Part shown: positions 16,733 to 25,912 of the stretch, piece after piece | How positions within the stretch are numbered: position 1 is the stretch's first letter | Layout of the letters: every line of letters begins with the position of its first letter | DNA from: Saprospiraceae bacterium | Lineage (GTDB): Bacteria > Bacteroidota > Bacteroidia > Chitinophagales > Saprospiraceae | DNA: 49,590 bases | Direction: 5' to 3' | Assembly (NCBI GenBank): GCA_028285545.1 | Contig: JANQPA010000087.1 | Location: forward strand, 1-49,590 | The notes under the pieces: model-generated | Told to the model about the DNA's origin: nothing | Seen by the model: the letters and a program-made list of their open reading frames with translations, nothing else | Database searches by the model: none | Translations under genes and position numbers: made by a program

Positions 16733-18331
16733 ATGCAAAAACTACACACCTTCGCCATCTGTCTTTTTTTAATGTTTTTATTTTTTTATTCCCCACTAAT
16801 CGCCCAACATGATCATGGGGAAACGATAGAAGTCAGGGAAGACACCATACAGCTGTTTCCAGAGGCATTGGGGAAATTTACTCGCCCTATTTCATCAAAA
16901 AATAAAGAGGTTCAAGCCTATTTTGATCAAGGAATGCAACTCAAATATGCATTTGGTACCAGACAAGCGGCCAAATCTTTTAGAGAAGCCATTAGACGGG
17001 ATTCAAGCTGTGCCATCTGCTATTGGGGAGAAGCCTGGGCTATGGGCTCTTATCTGAATGGACGGTTAAGCAAATCGAATGCCCCCAAAGCTTATGAGGC
17101 CACTCAAAAAGCACTTAAACTGTCAAAAAAATATGCCAGCCCTGTAGAAAAAGCACTTATTAAAGCTTCCGAAGCTCGTTTTGTGGAAGATTATGACCCC
17201 AAAAATCATGGAGCGCAAGACACTGCCTACGCAGAAGCTATGGCAGAGGTTTACAAAAAATTCCCAAATGACCATGACGTAGCTACCATCTATGCAGAAG
17301 CTCTATTTGTGATGGAACCTCGCCGAGGAGAACGGGATATCAATAAGCCAGAAGTTCAACTGATCCATAAAATATTGGAAAAAGTACTGGAGGAAAATAT
17401 TGAACATCCCGGTGCTTGTCATCACTATATTCATGCTACCGAATCCACGGAAAAACCGGAACTAGGAGCCTCTTGTGCTGAATATCTTGGAAATACCATT
17501 CCTGGGGCAAGCCATATTAATCACATGCCCTCTCATACCTGGAATGAAATTGGAGAATGGAGTAAATCAGTCCGGGCCAACTTACAAGCCTGGCATTCTG
17601 ATCAAAAAGCAAGAATTGGTGAAGGAGTTGCCATTTATCCATCTCACAACCTTCATATGTTATTGTATGCCGCTTCTTTTGACGGGCAGGGGGCGATTGC
17701 GATTCAGGCGGCCAAGGACTATGCTAAAAGTACGGGCAATACCATGTTTCATGTGATGACTTTGTTGAGGTTTGGTCGTTTTGAAGAAATTCTAGCCATT
17801 GAAGATCGTCCGGACAGGATTATTCCTGGTGGCTTCTGGGATTTTGCTCAGGGTTATGCTCGACTGAGGAATGGAGAATCTGATTTTGCTAAACTTTATT
17901 TAAGCAGAGTCAAAATTTCTGCAGATACTTCTTCTGCTAAATATAGAGGCCATAGTGCCGAGCATCTCTTAGGTACCTTGGCCGCAATCCTTGAAGGTGA
18001 AATTTATCTGGGGGTGGGTGAAACCGAAACCGCTATCCAAACCTTCGAAAAAGCAGTCTTATTCGAAGATGCCATGAGATATGATGAACCTGAGCCATTA
18101 CCCTTTTCTGCACGCCATTGGCTGGGAGCTGCTTTGATTGAGTCTGGAAGATACTCCGAAGCGGAAAAGGTTTATCGGGCTGAATTGGATGATCATCCTA
18201 AAAATGGCTGGTCCTATTTTGGATTGCTTAAAGCGCTTAAAGGACAGGGTAAATCAGATTCGGAGATAGAAAAAGCCTTCGAAAAAAGCTGGGCAAGAGC
18301 CGATCATTGGATTCGGTCATCAAGATATTAA
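16733..18331 (+). CDS. Secreted TPR-repeat protein of unknown function
   Basis: A 532-residue protein with signal peptide (cleaved near LIAQ at residue 25) and a His/Asp-rich mature start (HDHGE). The body is helical with TPR-like units, for example QAAKSFREAIRRDSSCAICY (Cys93, Cys96) and the C-terminal ESGRYSEAEKVYRAELDDHP. Striking conserved-looking His clusters, HPGACHHYIHATE and ASHINHMPSHTWNE, lie in the middle and might bind metal or heme (inference). Similar proteins are widespread in Bacteroidota and Proteobacteria and are named only as TPR proteins. It precedes the nor genes but is separated by a terminator-like stem at 18374-18405. Confidence 0.8.
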   Translation: MQKLHTFAICLFLMFLFFYSPLIAQHDHGETIEVREDTIQLFPEALGKFTRPISSKNKEVQAYFDQGMQLKYAFGTRQAAKSFREAIRRDSSCAICYWGEAWAMGSYLNGRLSKSNAPKAYEATQKALKLSKKYASPVEKALIKASEARFVEDYDPKNHGAQDTAYAEAMAEVYKKFPNDHDVATIYAEALFVMEPRRGERDINKPEVQLIHKILEKVLEENIEHPGACHHYIHATESTEKPELGASCAEYLGNTIPGASHINHMPSHTWNEIGEWSKSVRANLQAWHSDQKARIGEGVAIYPSHNLHMLLYAASFDGQGAIAIQAAKDYAKSTGNTMFHVMTLLRFGRFEEILAIEDRPDRIIPGGFWDFAQGYARLRNGESDFAKLYLSRVKISADTSSAKYRGHSAEHLLGTLAAILEGEIYLGVGETETAIQTFEKAVLFEDAMRYDEPEPLPFSARHWLGAALIESGRYSEAEKVYRAELDDHPKNGWSYFGLLKALKGQGKSDSEIEKAFEKSWARADHWIRSSRY

Positions 18332-18373
18332 GATTTACCTCTTTTCAATTTTTTTCAATCACTAAATGATCAT

Positions 18374-18405
18374 AGAGGTGGCAGAAATAAACTCCTGCCA
18401 CCTCT
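18374..18405 (+). terminator. Hairpin terminator of the TPR gene
   Basis: An 11-bp perfect GC-containing stem (AGAGGTGGCAG at 18374-18384 and its complement at 18395-18405) with a 10-nt loop, 43 bp after the stop codon. The following sequence has a short T run. It separates the TPR gene from norC. Confidence 0.6.
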
Positions 18406-18579
18406 CTACTTTTGATATCTGAAAATTTATGATAATCAAGTGAAAGTGGTATTCTAAATTATTTAAAGGATATTAATACCTTTTTGTCCTTTATTTTTCA
18501 TATCTTTAACTTCATTTCCATTCCCTAAAAGATACAGAACCCGAAAAGACATTCCTTCAATCGTAAAATTTTTTGAATT

Positions 18580-19020
18580 ATGTTATCGAAAAATCAAGCA
18601 AGGACATTCTTTTTAGGAGGGACTGTGGTGTTTTTCCTTATTTTTTTAGTGCTGTCCTGGCACACTTTAGCAAAGGAGGTTCCTGAGCAAACCAACGCTG
18701 AAAACCTCAGCGAATCAGCCATACGCGGCAAACGTATTTTCGACAAAAACAACTGTATGGGCTGCCATACCATTTTAGGAGAAGGTGCTTATTATGCACC
18801 AGAGCTTACCAAAGTAATCGACCGGAAAGGAGAAGAGTACTGCAGAATAATACTTATGAGTAAAGAACCCTGGCAGCCACGCGGCAGAAAAATGGTTGCT
18901 TACGGCATGACGGAGCAGGAGGCAGCGGATGTAATCGAGTTTTTGAAATGGATTGGGGAAATGGACCTGAATGGTTTTCCGCCAGAGCCAGACTTGAAGG
19001 ATAAACTTCCCACGGAATAA
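18580..19020 (+). CDS. norC: Nitric oxide reductase subunit C (cytochrome c)
   Basis: A 146-residue membrane-anchored monoheme cytochrome c. One N-terminal transmembrane segment (about 9-27) is followed by the heme c motif CMGCH at 59-63 and the NorC signature TILGEGAYYAPELTKV. The probable axial Met is Met105 (RGRKMVAYGM). It passes electrons to NorB in the cytoplasmic membrane. Length matches NorC proteins. It starts the norC-norB-norQ-norD cluster; norB follows after 73 bp. Confidence 0.95.
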   Translation: MLSKNQARTFFLGGTVVFFLIFLVLSWHTLAKEVPEQTNAENLSESAIRGKRIFDKNNCMGCHTILGEGAYYAPELTKVIDRKGEEYCRIILMSKEPWQPRGRKMVAYGMTEQEAADVIEFLKWIGEMDLNGFPPEPDLKDKLPTE

Positions 19021-19093
19021 ACCTAGATTCTCATTTATCTTTTTTGGCTTTTAGAAAATAAGCCTCGCTATCACACCTTTAAACTTATTCAAA

Positions 19094-20428
19094 ATGAAAT
19101 ATAAATCACAACAGGTAGCCTACTGGTTTTTTGCACTCAGTGTCATTCTACTAGTTTTACAAATCGCTTACGGCTTTGTTATGGCATTTGCCCACCTTGG
19201 GTATGACGGATTACATGAGATTATTCCTTTTAACGCAGCTAGTGCGACCCATAAAAATTTATTGGTTGTTTGGATTCTAAGTGGATTCATGGGAGCTGCC
19301 TATTATATTATCCCAGATGAGGCAGAACGCGAGTTGATATCCATTCCACTGGTGAAATTGCAATTTTGGAGTTTGGCCATTGTAGGAGTGGTTGCGGTCA
19401 TTGGCTTTCATTTAGGATGGTGGGAAGGAAGAAAATTTTTGGAAATTCCCCGCCCGCTGGATTATCTGGTTGTAATCAATGTTTTGTTATTCCTTTATAT
19501 CATTTTAATGACTCTTTTTACCGGAAAAAAGAGAACAACCACTTCCCTGGTGCTTTCCATGGGATTGTTCTTTGCTGCCTTATTGTATTTGCCAGGCATG
19601 ATTTGGTTTGATAATCAAACTATGGACTCTTTCTTTAGATGGTGGGTTGTTCACCTTTGGGTAGAAGGCGTGTGGGAACTCATTATGGGAGGTATTCTCG
19701 CATATCTGCTTATTAAATTAACAGGAGTTGACCGGGAACTTATTGAGAAATGGCTCTATGTCATTGTGGGCTTAACCTTTTTATCCGGAGTACTTGGCAC
19801 CGGCCACCATTACTATTATATAGGAACTCCTAAATATTGGTTGATGATTGGAGGAATTTTCTCAGCCATGGAGCCTCTTGCATTTTTGGGAATGGCCTTG
19901 TTTGCTATTGCCATGTATCGCAAAGGAGAAAAAAGGCATCCAAACAAACTGGCCTTGACCTGGACTCTGGGAACGGCAATTTTATCATTTGTAGGAGCAG
20001 GTTTGTTAGGGGTAGCTCATACCCTGCCAGCTGTAAATCTGTGGACCCATGGAACTTTTGTCACCGCTATGCATGGACACTTGGCCTTTTGGGGAGCTTA
20101 TGGAATGCTAGTATTAGGGATGATCACCTATGCAATGCCGCTAATAACAGGAAGGAAGATGTATACCAAGCCAGGTGCAAATTATGCATTTTGGCTATCA
20201 AATATCGGGATGATTGGAATGACAACTGCTTTTGCGGTGGCTGGAGTAACCCAGGTGTATTTAGAAAGGAAAGTCGGTATGGATTTCGTAGATGTTCAAT
20301 TGGCCATGGAAGTCCACTTTCTTATTCTAATTGGAGCAGCTAGTATTTTTACCCTTGGGATTGTGCTGTATATTATTAACTTTTTTAAATACGGATCGCC
20401 TTCTAATGAGGCGCTAGTTACTGCTTAA
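19094..20428 (+). CDS. norB: Nitric oxide reductase subunit B (cNor catalytic subunit)
   Basis: A 444-residue heme-copper-oxidase superfamily protein with about 12 transmembrane helices, reducing two NO to N2O. The expected ligands are visible: His53 and His329 for low-spin heme b, His327 for heme b3, and His187, His238 and His239 for FeB. Glu191 and Glu195 in HLWVEGVWEL are the glutamates near FeB typical of NorB. Its length and lack of the long N-terminal extension, plus the adjacent norC, mark it as cNor rather than quinol-dependent qNor. The hairpin at 20433-20462 follows the stop codon. Confidence 0.95.
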   Translation: MKYKSQQVAYWFFALSVILLVLQIAYGFVMAFAHLGYDGLHEIIPFNAASATHKNLLVVWILSGFMGAAYYIIPDEAERELISIPLVKLQFWSLAIVGVVAVIGFHLGWWEGRKFLEIPRPLDYLVVINVLLFLYIILMTLFTGKKRTTTSLVLSMGLFFAALLYLPGMIWFDNQTMDSFFRWWVVHLWVEGVWELIMGGILAYLLIKLTGVDRELIEKWLYVIVGLTFLSGVLGTGHHYYYIGTPKYWLMIGGIFSAMEPLAFLGMALFAIAMYRKGEKRHPNKLALTWTLGTAILSFVGAGLLGVAHTLPAVNLWTHGTFVTAMHGHLAFWGAYGMLVLGMITYAMPLITGRKMYTKPGANYAFWLSNIGMIGMTTAFAVAGVTQVYLERKVGMDFVDVQLAMEVHFLILIGAASIFTLGIVLYIINFFKYGSPSNEALVTA

Positions 20429-20432
20429 TTAT

Positions 20433-20462
20433 ATTAACATGATTCGCATGAGTCATGTTAAT
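20433..20462 (+). terminator. Stem-loop after norB
   Basis: ATTAACATGA at 20433-20442 pairs perfectly with 20453-20462 around a 10-nt loop, a few bases after the norB stop. The T tract after it is short (CCTTTTAG). It may give partial termination or stabilise the norCB part of the message relative to norQD. Confidence 0.45.
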
Positions 20463-20512
20463 CCTTTTAGATAATATGATTTTTTGTTTTTTATCAAATC
20501 AAAAAAATAATT

Positions 20513-21295
20513 ATGCTAATTGAGCATCAACCATATTATAAAGCCATGGACAAAGAAGTTGAGGTATTTGCCCATTGCTTTAAAAATAATCTTTCTGTTC
20601 TGTTAAAGGGACCAACCGGGACGGGTAAAACCCGTTTTGTGGAATATATGGCCCATCAGCTTGGTGTACCCTTGATCACAGTGGCTTGTCATGAAGAAAC
20701 ATCCGCCACAGATCTTACAGGTCGGTATATATTAAAAGGAGCAGAAACCGTTTGGCAAGATGGCCCCCTTACCAGAGCAGTGAGGGAAGGCTGCATTATC
20801 TATTTAGATGAAATTGCCGAAGCTCGTCCGGACGTGATTGTAGCAATACATTCTCTAACGGATCATCGAAGACAGCTGTTTTTAGATAAAGTTCCTGAAG
20901 AAATCAATGCTACTGATTCCTTTATGCTGGTTGCATCCTATAACCCTGGATATCAAAAAGGTTTTAAAGAATTAAAACCTTCCACCAGACAGCGATTCGT
21001 TTCAATAGCCTTTGATTATCCGGCTACTAAGGCAGAGCAGGAAATTGTAGAGCAAGAATCTGGAATTGATACTTCTGATTCCAAAAAACTGGTAAAAATC
21101 GCTTCAAAGATTAGGAATTTGAATGAGTTAGGCTTGATGGAGACGGTTTCAACTCGCTTGATAGTGGATACTGCCAAGCTGATAAAATCAGGCCTGCCTA
21201 AAAGATTATCCGTTGAAGTAGGAATGATACAACCACTTAGTGATGATGAAGAGACTTTAACTGCCTTAAAAGACCTGGCAGATTTGATGATTTGA
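20513..21295 (+). CDS. norQ: NorQ/CbbQ-type MoxR AAA+ ATPase
   Basis: A 260-residue MoxR-family AAA+ ATPase of the CbbQ/NirQ/NorQ group. Walker A is GPTGTGKT at 33-40, and Walker B is IIYLDEIAEARPD near residue 95. The pore-loop and sensor region includes VASYNPGYQKG. NorQ and NorD act together as a chaperone machine that activates NorB, probably by FeB insertion. The start at ATG 20513 gives the usual length. norD follows 15 bp downstream. Confidence 0.92.
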   Translation: MLIEHQPYYKAMDKEVEVFAHCFKNNLSVLLKGPTGTGKTRFVEYMAHQLGVPLITVACHEETSATDLTGRYILKGAETVWQDGPLTRAVREGCIIYLDEIAEARPDVIVAIHSLTDHRRQLFLDKVPEEINATDSFMLVASYNPGYQKGFKELKPSTRQRFVSIAFDYPATKAEQEIVEQESGIDTSDSKKLVKIASKIRNLNELGLMETVSTRLIVDTAKLIKSGLPKRLSVEVGMIQPLSDDEETLTALKDLADLMI

Positions 21296-21310
21296 TAAAA
21301 AGAAATTGTT

Positions 21311-23059
21311 TTGGAATTAGATCAGGTACTTTTTAAAAAGTTGCTGGTTTTTCTCAAAAAATGGAGGGAGAAACCTTCTAAAGGAGAAATCCCTAAAACC
21401 ATTCATCTGACGGATATTAACAGTAGACTGACCTTTATTGCTCGAGCGTTGACCGGAGAAAATATTGATATTGTTGCAGCTGAAAATGAGGGAGGCTGGA
21501 AAAACATAACTTTTTACCTGCCTTCTTCTTTTTCTTTACTTCCAAGCCTTGAGGAAAATCTCCATTTTTACATCTTTAGGGTGGTCTATCTATGTATTCA
21601 GAAAGAGGAAAATCTCAATTGGAAATTACAAAGAGCGAACCAATCCATTCAAGATTCCAGGAAAAAAGCGGAGGAGGCAGCACCGATCATTTTAAATAAA
21701 ATAGCTCTTGAATATCCCTCCCTAATGGAATTTTACCTTTCTATAAAACCTCATTTTTCGAATGAACAAAATCCTTCTTTCTGGATATATGGCAAATTTA
21801 TGACTGAACGAGATGTGCTTGAAAATGGCCACGGGGATTTCAATGATCAGAATAACTTAAAAAAAGATAGCCTGCATCCTAGTACGGAATTAAAATCCAA
21901 GCCTGTGGAGGAGGTCGAAGTTATTTCTGTGGATAAAAAAACGCAGGAAGATTTTGTTATGACCCATAATTTTGAAAAAGTAGAAACAATTGAAGAGTTT
22001 ACTGGGGTCTGGAGGGGATTTGATGGGGATGATAGTTTAAAGGAAGATGCAGATGCGCTTAATGAAGTTAATCTAAAACATTTGGTTCGTACGGATGAGG
22101 CCGCTCATTCGATCTATCAGGCAGACTTTAGGGATCTTGCCAATATTGCTGAAAGTGCGGATACAGAAGAAGATCGCTGTGTAACCTATAAAGAATGGGA
22201 TTTCTCTCAAAAGAAATATAAATCAAATTATTGCAAAGTTTTTCTGAAAAATATTGGGGGAGGAAGCCTTGATTATGCAAAAAAGTGCCTTGCTGAAAAT
22301 GCTAAAAACCTAAATGCGCTGCGTAGAAAATTTGCACAAATTCACCAAAAGCGAAGAATGGTGAAAAAATTGCCAGATGGAGAAAGTATAGACCTTGATA
22401 GTTTGGTGGAATGGTATGCAGATCTTAAATCGGGCCGGACACCCTCTGATGATATATATCTTTCCAAGCGAAAAAAAGAAGCCGATTTAGCTATCTTATT
22501 TTTAATGGATTTAAGCTTGTCAACAGATAGTTATGCTGATGGCAACAGGATTTTGGATGTTGAAAAACAAGCTGTGATTTTATTTGGGGAAGTGCTTTCT
22601 GAGTATGATGTTGATTTTGCGGTAGGGGGCTTTTATTCCAAAACTAGAAATAATTGTGCCTATCATTTACTAAAAAAATTTGGCGAAAACTGGGAAAGTG
22701 GTAAGCGCAGACTAAGTGTTGTGGAGCCACAGGGATATACGCGCATCGGCCCTGCTTTAAGACATTCCCAATCTTTAATTGAACAACATGATGCAAGGCA
22801 AAAGTGGATAATATTACTGTCTGATGGCAAGCCTAATGATTACGATAAATATGAAGGAAGATATGGCATTGCAGATGTTAAGCAAGCCTTACGTGAAATG
22901 CACGAGCGTCATATAAGTACCTATGCTATTGCTATTGAATCCATTGCCCGGTTTTATTTGCCGCAGATGTTTGGCCAAAACCATTATAATATTTTGTCTC
23001 ATCCAGATATGATGGTTTCTTCCCTGGCCAGCTTTTATCGACGAATAAATTTTTCCTAG
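21311..23059 (+). CDS. norD: NorD, von Willebrand A domain activation protein
   Basis: A 582-residue protein with a C-terminal VWA domain (about 395-582). The metal-ion-dependent adhesion site is seen as DLSLSTD, with later LSDGKPND and the YTRIGPAL threonine. The N-terminal part is helical with an acidic linker around 200-260. It pairs with NorQ in NO reductase activation. No ATG exists near the beginning of the frame; the best start is TTG at 21311, 15 bp after norQ's stop, giving a protein of usual NorD size. The palindrome at 23076-23131 ends the cluster. Confidence 0.9.
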   Translation: MELDQVLFKKLLVFLKKWREKPSKGEIPKTIHLTDINSRLTFIARALTGENIDIVAAENEGGWKNITFYLPSSFSLLPSLEENLHFYIFRVVYLCIQKEENLNWKLQRANQSIQDSRKKAEEAAPIILNKIALEYPSLMEFYLSIKPHFSNEQNPSFWIYGKFMTERDVLENGHGDFNDQNNLKKDSLHPSTELKSKPVEEVEVISVDKKTQEDFVMTHNFEKVETIEEFTGVWRGFDGDDSLKEDADALNEVNLKHLVRTDEAAHSIYQADFRDLANIAESADTEEDRCVTYKEWDFSQKKYKSNYCKVFLKNIGGGSLDYAKKCLAENAKNLNALRRKFAQIHQKRRMVKKLPDGESIDLDSLVEWYADLKSGRTPSDDIYLSKRKKEADLAILFLMDLSLSTDSYADGNRILDVEKQAVILFGEVLSEYDVDFAVGGFYSKTRNNCAYHLLKKFGENWESGKRRLSVVEPQGYTRIGPALRHSQSLIEQHDARQKWIILLSDGKPNDYDKYEGRYGIADVKQALREMHERHISTYAIAIESIARFYLPQMFGQNHYNILSHPDMMVSSLASFYRRINFS

Positions 23060-23075
23060 AATACATGTGGATATT

Positions 23076-23131
23076 GTATAGAGAAGGATTTTAAGAAAAC
23101 AAATTTGTTTTCTTAAAATCCTTCTCTATAC
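23076..23131. terminator. Perfect 28-bp palindrome, bidirectional terminator
   Basis: Arms 23076-23103 and 23104-23131 are exact reverse complements with no spacer. The structure lies between the convergent norD and DinB-like genes and ends 7 bp before the DinB-like gene's stop. It should end transcripts from both sides. Confidence 0.85.
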
Positions 23132-23137
23132 CTAAAT

Positions 23138-23677
23138 TTAAAAACTCCAACCGCTTGATGGTTCCGGTGCTATCCCTTTTGAGCGAGCATAAACCGTAAT
23201 TTTTCCGTACTCTAACTGCATGTGACTATAAATCATTAAAAGTCCCTGAAGCTTAGTAACCGTTCTGGGATTGCGAGGATTCCCCCACTTAATTTCTTTT
23301 TCCAGTTCAGTATTATTAAACTGTTGTAGCTGCTCTTTAAAAAAGGCAAAGGAATTTTCCAATAATTCGATTACTCCTTCCTTTTCTTTGGGTGGTTTAT
23401 TCTTATTAAATGGAAAGTTGGGCATTTTCCCAAAAACCATATACCCCAATCCAATATTAGAGCGAGTAATGTGATTCATTTGTTCTCCAAAATTTCGAAT
23501 GTCCTTATTAGGCCGAAAATCATAATTTTCTGCAGGCATTTTTTTAGCGGTTTCTATTACCATGGTAGTCATATTATCCCAGGTATTTATAAGATCTTCT
23601 ACGGTTATAGATTGTGCAGCAAGTCCGTTTAAGGAGCATAGGAAAAATCCTGTAATGAAAAGCTTTGTTAATTTCAT
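23138..23677 (-). CDS. Secreted DinB-family protein
   Basis: A 179-residue protein with a signal peptide (MKLTKLFITGFFLCSLNGLAAQ) and a DinB/YfiT-like four-helix bundle. Candidate metal-ligand His residues are in FGEQMNHITRSN and MIYSHMQLEYGKI; the characteristic fragment ENYDFRPNKDIRNFGEQMNH matches the family. DinB-like proteins are metal-dependent transferases or of unknown role; exported members are frequent in Bacteroidota. It is divergent from the LytS-like kinase gene with 263 bp between starts. Confidence 0.83.
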   Translation of the reverse strand: MKLTKLFITGFFLCSLNGLAAQSITVEDLINTWDNMTTMVIETAKKMPAENYDFRPNKDIRNFGEQMNHITRSNIGLGYMVFGKMPNFPFNKNKPPKEKEGVIELLENSFAFFKEQLQQFNNTELEKEIKWGNPRNPRTVTKLQGLLMIYSHMQLEYGKITVYARSKGIAPEPSSGWSF

Positions 23678-23854
23678 AATTATTGATTCATTTTTGAATG
23701 ATAAATGTCTATGAAGACATTAAAGCATATCAATCTTTGGCGTTGATTGGTATGCTTATAAAGATGAGATGTAACTTAAGGAGGGAAAAGAAGAAATAAT
23801 TAATCCGGCAGTTAGAAGGCTTGACGTGATTAAAATTAAGTTCGTACCGCTCAA

Positions 23855-23892
23855 ACCTTAAAAGATCCTTCTTAGGACCTTAAAAGACCTTT
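23855..23892 (+). promoter_or_regulatory. Direct-repeat pair, candidate LytTR-regulator binding site
   Basis: ACCTTAAAAGA occurs at 23855 and again at 23877, a 22-bp step, 49-86 bp upstream of the LytS-like gene's ATG. LytTR-domain regulators are known to bind two direct repeats spaced by about two helical turns. The adjacent operon encodes such a regulator, so autoregulation is plausible. It could also act on the divergent DinB-like gene. Confidence 0.45.
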
Positions 23893-23940
23893 TTAAAACT
23901 AATTGACCAATAAAACTGTCATTTTACGGAAATTTAAAGG

Positions 23941-25050
23941 ATGAGTGTATTAAAATTTTATCGGGACTTCGGTAGGCGAAACTGGGGGTTGCTTGCCTGC
24001 TTTTATTTACTGGTGAATACAGTAGTCAGTTTTCAATATTATATGACCGCTTTAAAAAGTCGAGCAAATACAAACTGGCTAATTCTATTTGTAAATGAAA
24101 TTCCTGTCTGGTTTTTATGGCTTTTAGTAACGCCTTTGATATTATTTTTAAACTTCCAATTTCCCTGGGGAGAGAAGCAAATCAAGTTGAAAAAATTGCT
24201 GACCCATTTATTTATAAGCTTCGTACTGGTATTTTGCTTGAGTAATATCGTCCTGGCAGGTAAATTAATTAATATGGGTTACTTAGATCGGTGGACCCTA
24301 AAGGCCTATTTTCCATATTTTGGATATCGATTCCTCAATGATTGTTTCATCTTTATTTTTCTGAGCATTATTGGACAATTGCTAAGCAGTTTTGAGATTA
24401 GAAGACAACATGAAATCCGAGCCCTGCAAGCTTCATTAAAAAATAATCAGCTCAATAATCAGCTAACTCAAGCTCAGCTTCAAGCCCTAAAACTCCAGCT
24501 GAGCCCGCATTTTTTATTCAATACATTAAATACGATTAGTTCTTTGACCATGACAGGCCAAAAAGAGCATTCAGTAGCAGTAACTCAAAATTTGTCTGCC
24601 TTTTTGCGCCGAACACTGGATTTTGAGGGCGAGCAGTTGGTCCCTTTGCAAAAAGAGATTGAATTTTTTGATTTGTACCTTCAGATTGAAAAGGCTCGCT
24701 TTCCTAAGCGACTTCAAATTAATAAGGAAATTTCGGATGATTGTTACCATCTAAAGGTTCCCAACCTGATTTTGCAGCCATTAGTGGAAAATGCAGTTAA
24801 GCATGGCATTGGAAAAACAAAAGCTGCAGGGATGATAAGGTTGAAAATTCAGCGTATTGATTCATGGCTAAATATTCTTTTATCCAATGAAGGTAAAATA
24901 TTAGATAAGGATTGGGAATATAAGCTTAATGTAGGATTAGCGAATACTATTGAGCGGCTGGACAAAATATATGGCAACACCTATATTTTTCAACTCAAAA
25001 ATAAAGATGATCAAACCGGGGTGGAATGTATTTTAAACATACCTTTATAA
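23941..25050 (+). CDS. LytS/YehU-type sensor histidine kinase
   Basis: A 369-residue membrane kinase of the His_kinase (LytS/YehU) family. Four transmembrane segments lie at about 17-37, 50-71, 86-108 and 134-150, followed by a coiled coil rich in Gln/Leu (155-185). The phosphoacceptor is His190 in LQLSPHFLFNTLNTISSL. The ATPase domain has the N-box PLVENAVKHGIG and a glycine-poor ending SNEGKIL...GVGLANT-like segment. There is no periplasmic sensor domain, so signals are probably sensed in the membrane. It overlaps or nearly abuts the downstream response regulator gene, its obvious partner. Confidence 0.92.
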   Translation: MSVLKFYRDFGRRNWGLLACFYLLVNTVVSFQYYMTALKSRANTNWLILFVNEIPVWFLWLLVTPLILFLNFQFPWGEKQIKLKKLLTHLFISFVLVFCLSNIVLAGKLINMGYLDRWTLKAYFPYFGYRFLNDCFIFIFLSIIGQLLSSFEIRRQHEIRALQASLKNNQLNNQLTQAQLQALKLQLSPHFLFNTLNTISSLTMTGQKEHSVAVTQNLSAFLRRTLDFEGEQLVPLQKEIEFFDLYLQIEKARFPKRLQINKEISDDCYHLKVPNLILQPLVENAVKHGIGKTKAAGMIRLKIQRIDSWLNILLSNEGKILDKDWEYKLNVGLANTIERLDKIYGNTYIFQLKNKDDQTGVECILNIPL

Positions 25051-25061
25051 GCTTGAAAAAA

Positions 25062-25826
25062 ATGCAAATGACTACTATAATTATTGATGATGAGATTGCA
25101 GCTATAAATGTGGTTAAGCATTATTTGAAAGAAGATTCTGAAATAATTATTCTTGGTGAAGCAGATAATGGTGAGGATGCTTTGATTTTAATTCGTAAGT
25201 TAAAACCAGACTTGCTTTTTTTAGACATTCAAATGCCTCAAATGGATGGCTTTGAATTATTACAACAGCTTAGTCAGGAAAACTTCCCCATTGTCATATT
25301 TACAACTGCCTATGATCAGTATGCGCTTAAAGCTTTTGAATTTAGTGCATTGGATTATCTATTGAAACCATTTACACGCGATCGTTTTAACGCTGCTTTG
25401 GAAAAGGCCAAACATATGTTCCTAGCCAAGGACCCCAATAGAGATTTTAAAAAACTCAAGAAAGTATTAGATTATATTCAGCAGCAAAAAAAATACTATC
25501 AGAGAATTCCAGTAAAATCAAATGGAAAAATTCAATTTATTGATGTCAATGATATCATTTGGGTTGAAAGCCAGGGGAAGTTTTGCAAACTGCACCTGGA
25601 AAAAGGATTTAGGGTCGTTAACCATGGATTAGGTGTCCTCGAAAAAAAACTGAATCCAGACAAATTTATTCGCACCCACAAATCATATATAATCCATCTT
25701 GATTTTGTGGAGGCCCTAAGTCCGCATTTTCATGGAGAATATTTTATCTTTATGAGAAATGGAGATAAACTAAAGCTTTCCAGAGGTTACAAACAACAAT
25801 TAGAAAAATTATTGAATCAATATTAA
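25062..25826 (+). CDS. LytTR-family response regulator
   Basis: A two-domain regulator of about 254 residues. The receiver domain has TTIIIDDE acidic residues and the phosphoacceptor Asp in LLFLDIQMPQMDG (residue 55 from this start). The C-terminal LytTR DNA-binding domain covers about 145-250 (IPVKSNGKIQFIDVNDIIWV, then FIRTHKSYIIH). The frame opens at 25026, but that would overlap the kinase gene by 25 bp; ATG 25062 or 25068, just before MTTIIIDDE, is the better start. It forms a two-gene operon with the kinase. Target genes are unknown; direct repeats at 23855-23892 suggest self-control. Confidence 0.92.
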   Translation: MQMTTIIIDDEIAAINVVKHYLKEDSEIIILGEADNGEDALILIRKLKPDLLFLDIQMPQMDGFELLQQLSQENFPIVIFTTAYDQYALKAFEFSALDYLLKPFTRDRFNAALEKAKHMFLAKDPNRDFKKLKKVLDYIQQQKKYYQRIPVKSNGKIQFIDVNDIIWVESQGKFCKLHLEKGFRVVNHGLGVLEKKLNPDKFIRTHKSYIIHLDFVEALSPHFHGEYFIFMRNGDKLKLSRGYKQQLEKLLNQY

Positions 25827-25912
25827 AAAAGATCAGTTATTGGTGAAATTTCTGGCCAGTTATAATGTTATAGATTATACATATTCTCAAAAATTTATTT
25901 CACCTATTTCCA

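Noticed and set aside
18464-18484. AAAGG...CCTTT inverted repeat upstream of norC as an NO-responsive operator
   Set aside because: The arms are only 5 bp with imperfect extension, and it does not match the TTGAT-N4-ATCAA pattern of FNR/DNR-type sites.
19837-20343. 168-codon plus-strand frame inside norB
   Set aside because: It is an out-of-frame shadow of norB; the norB frame has all heme and FeB ligands.
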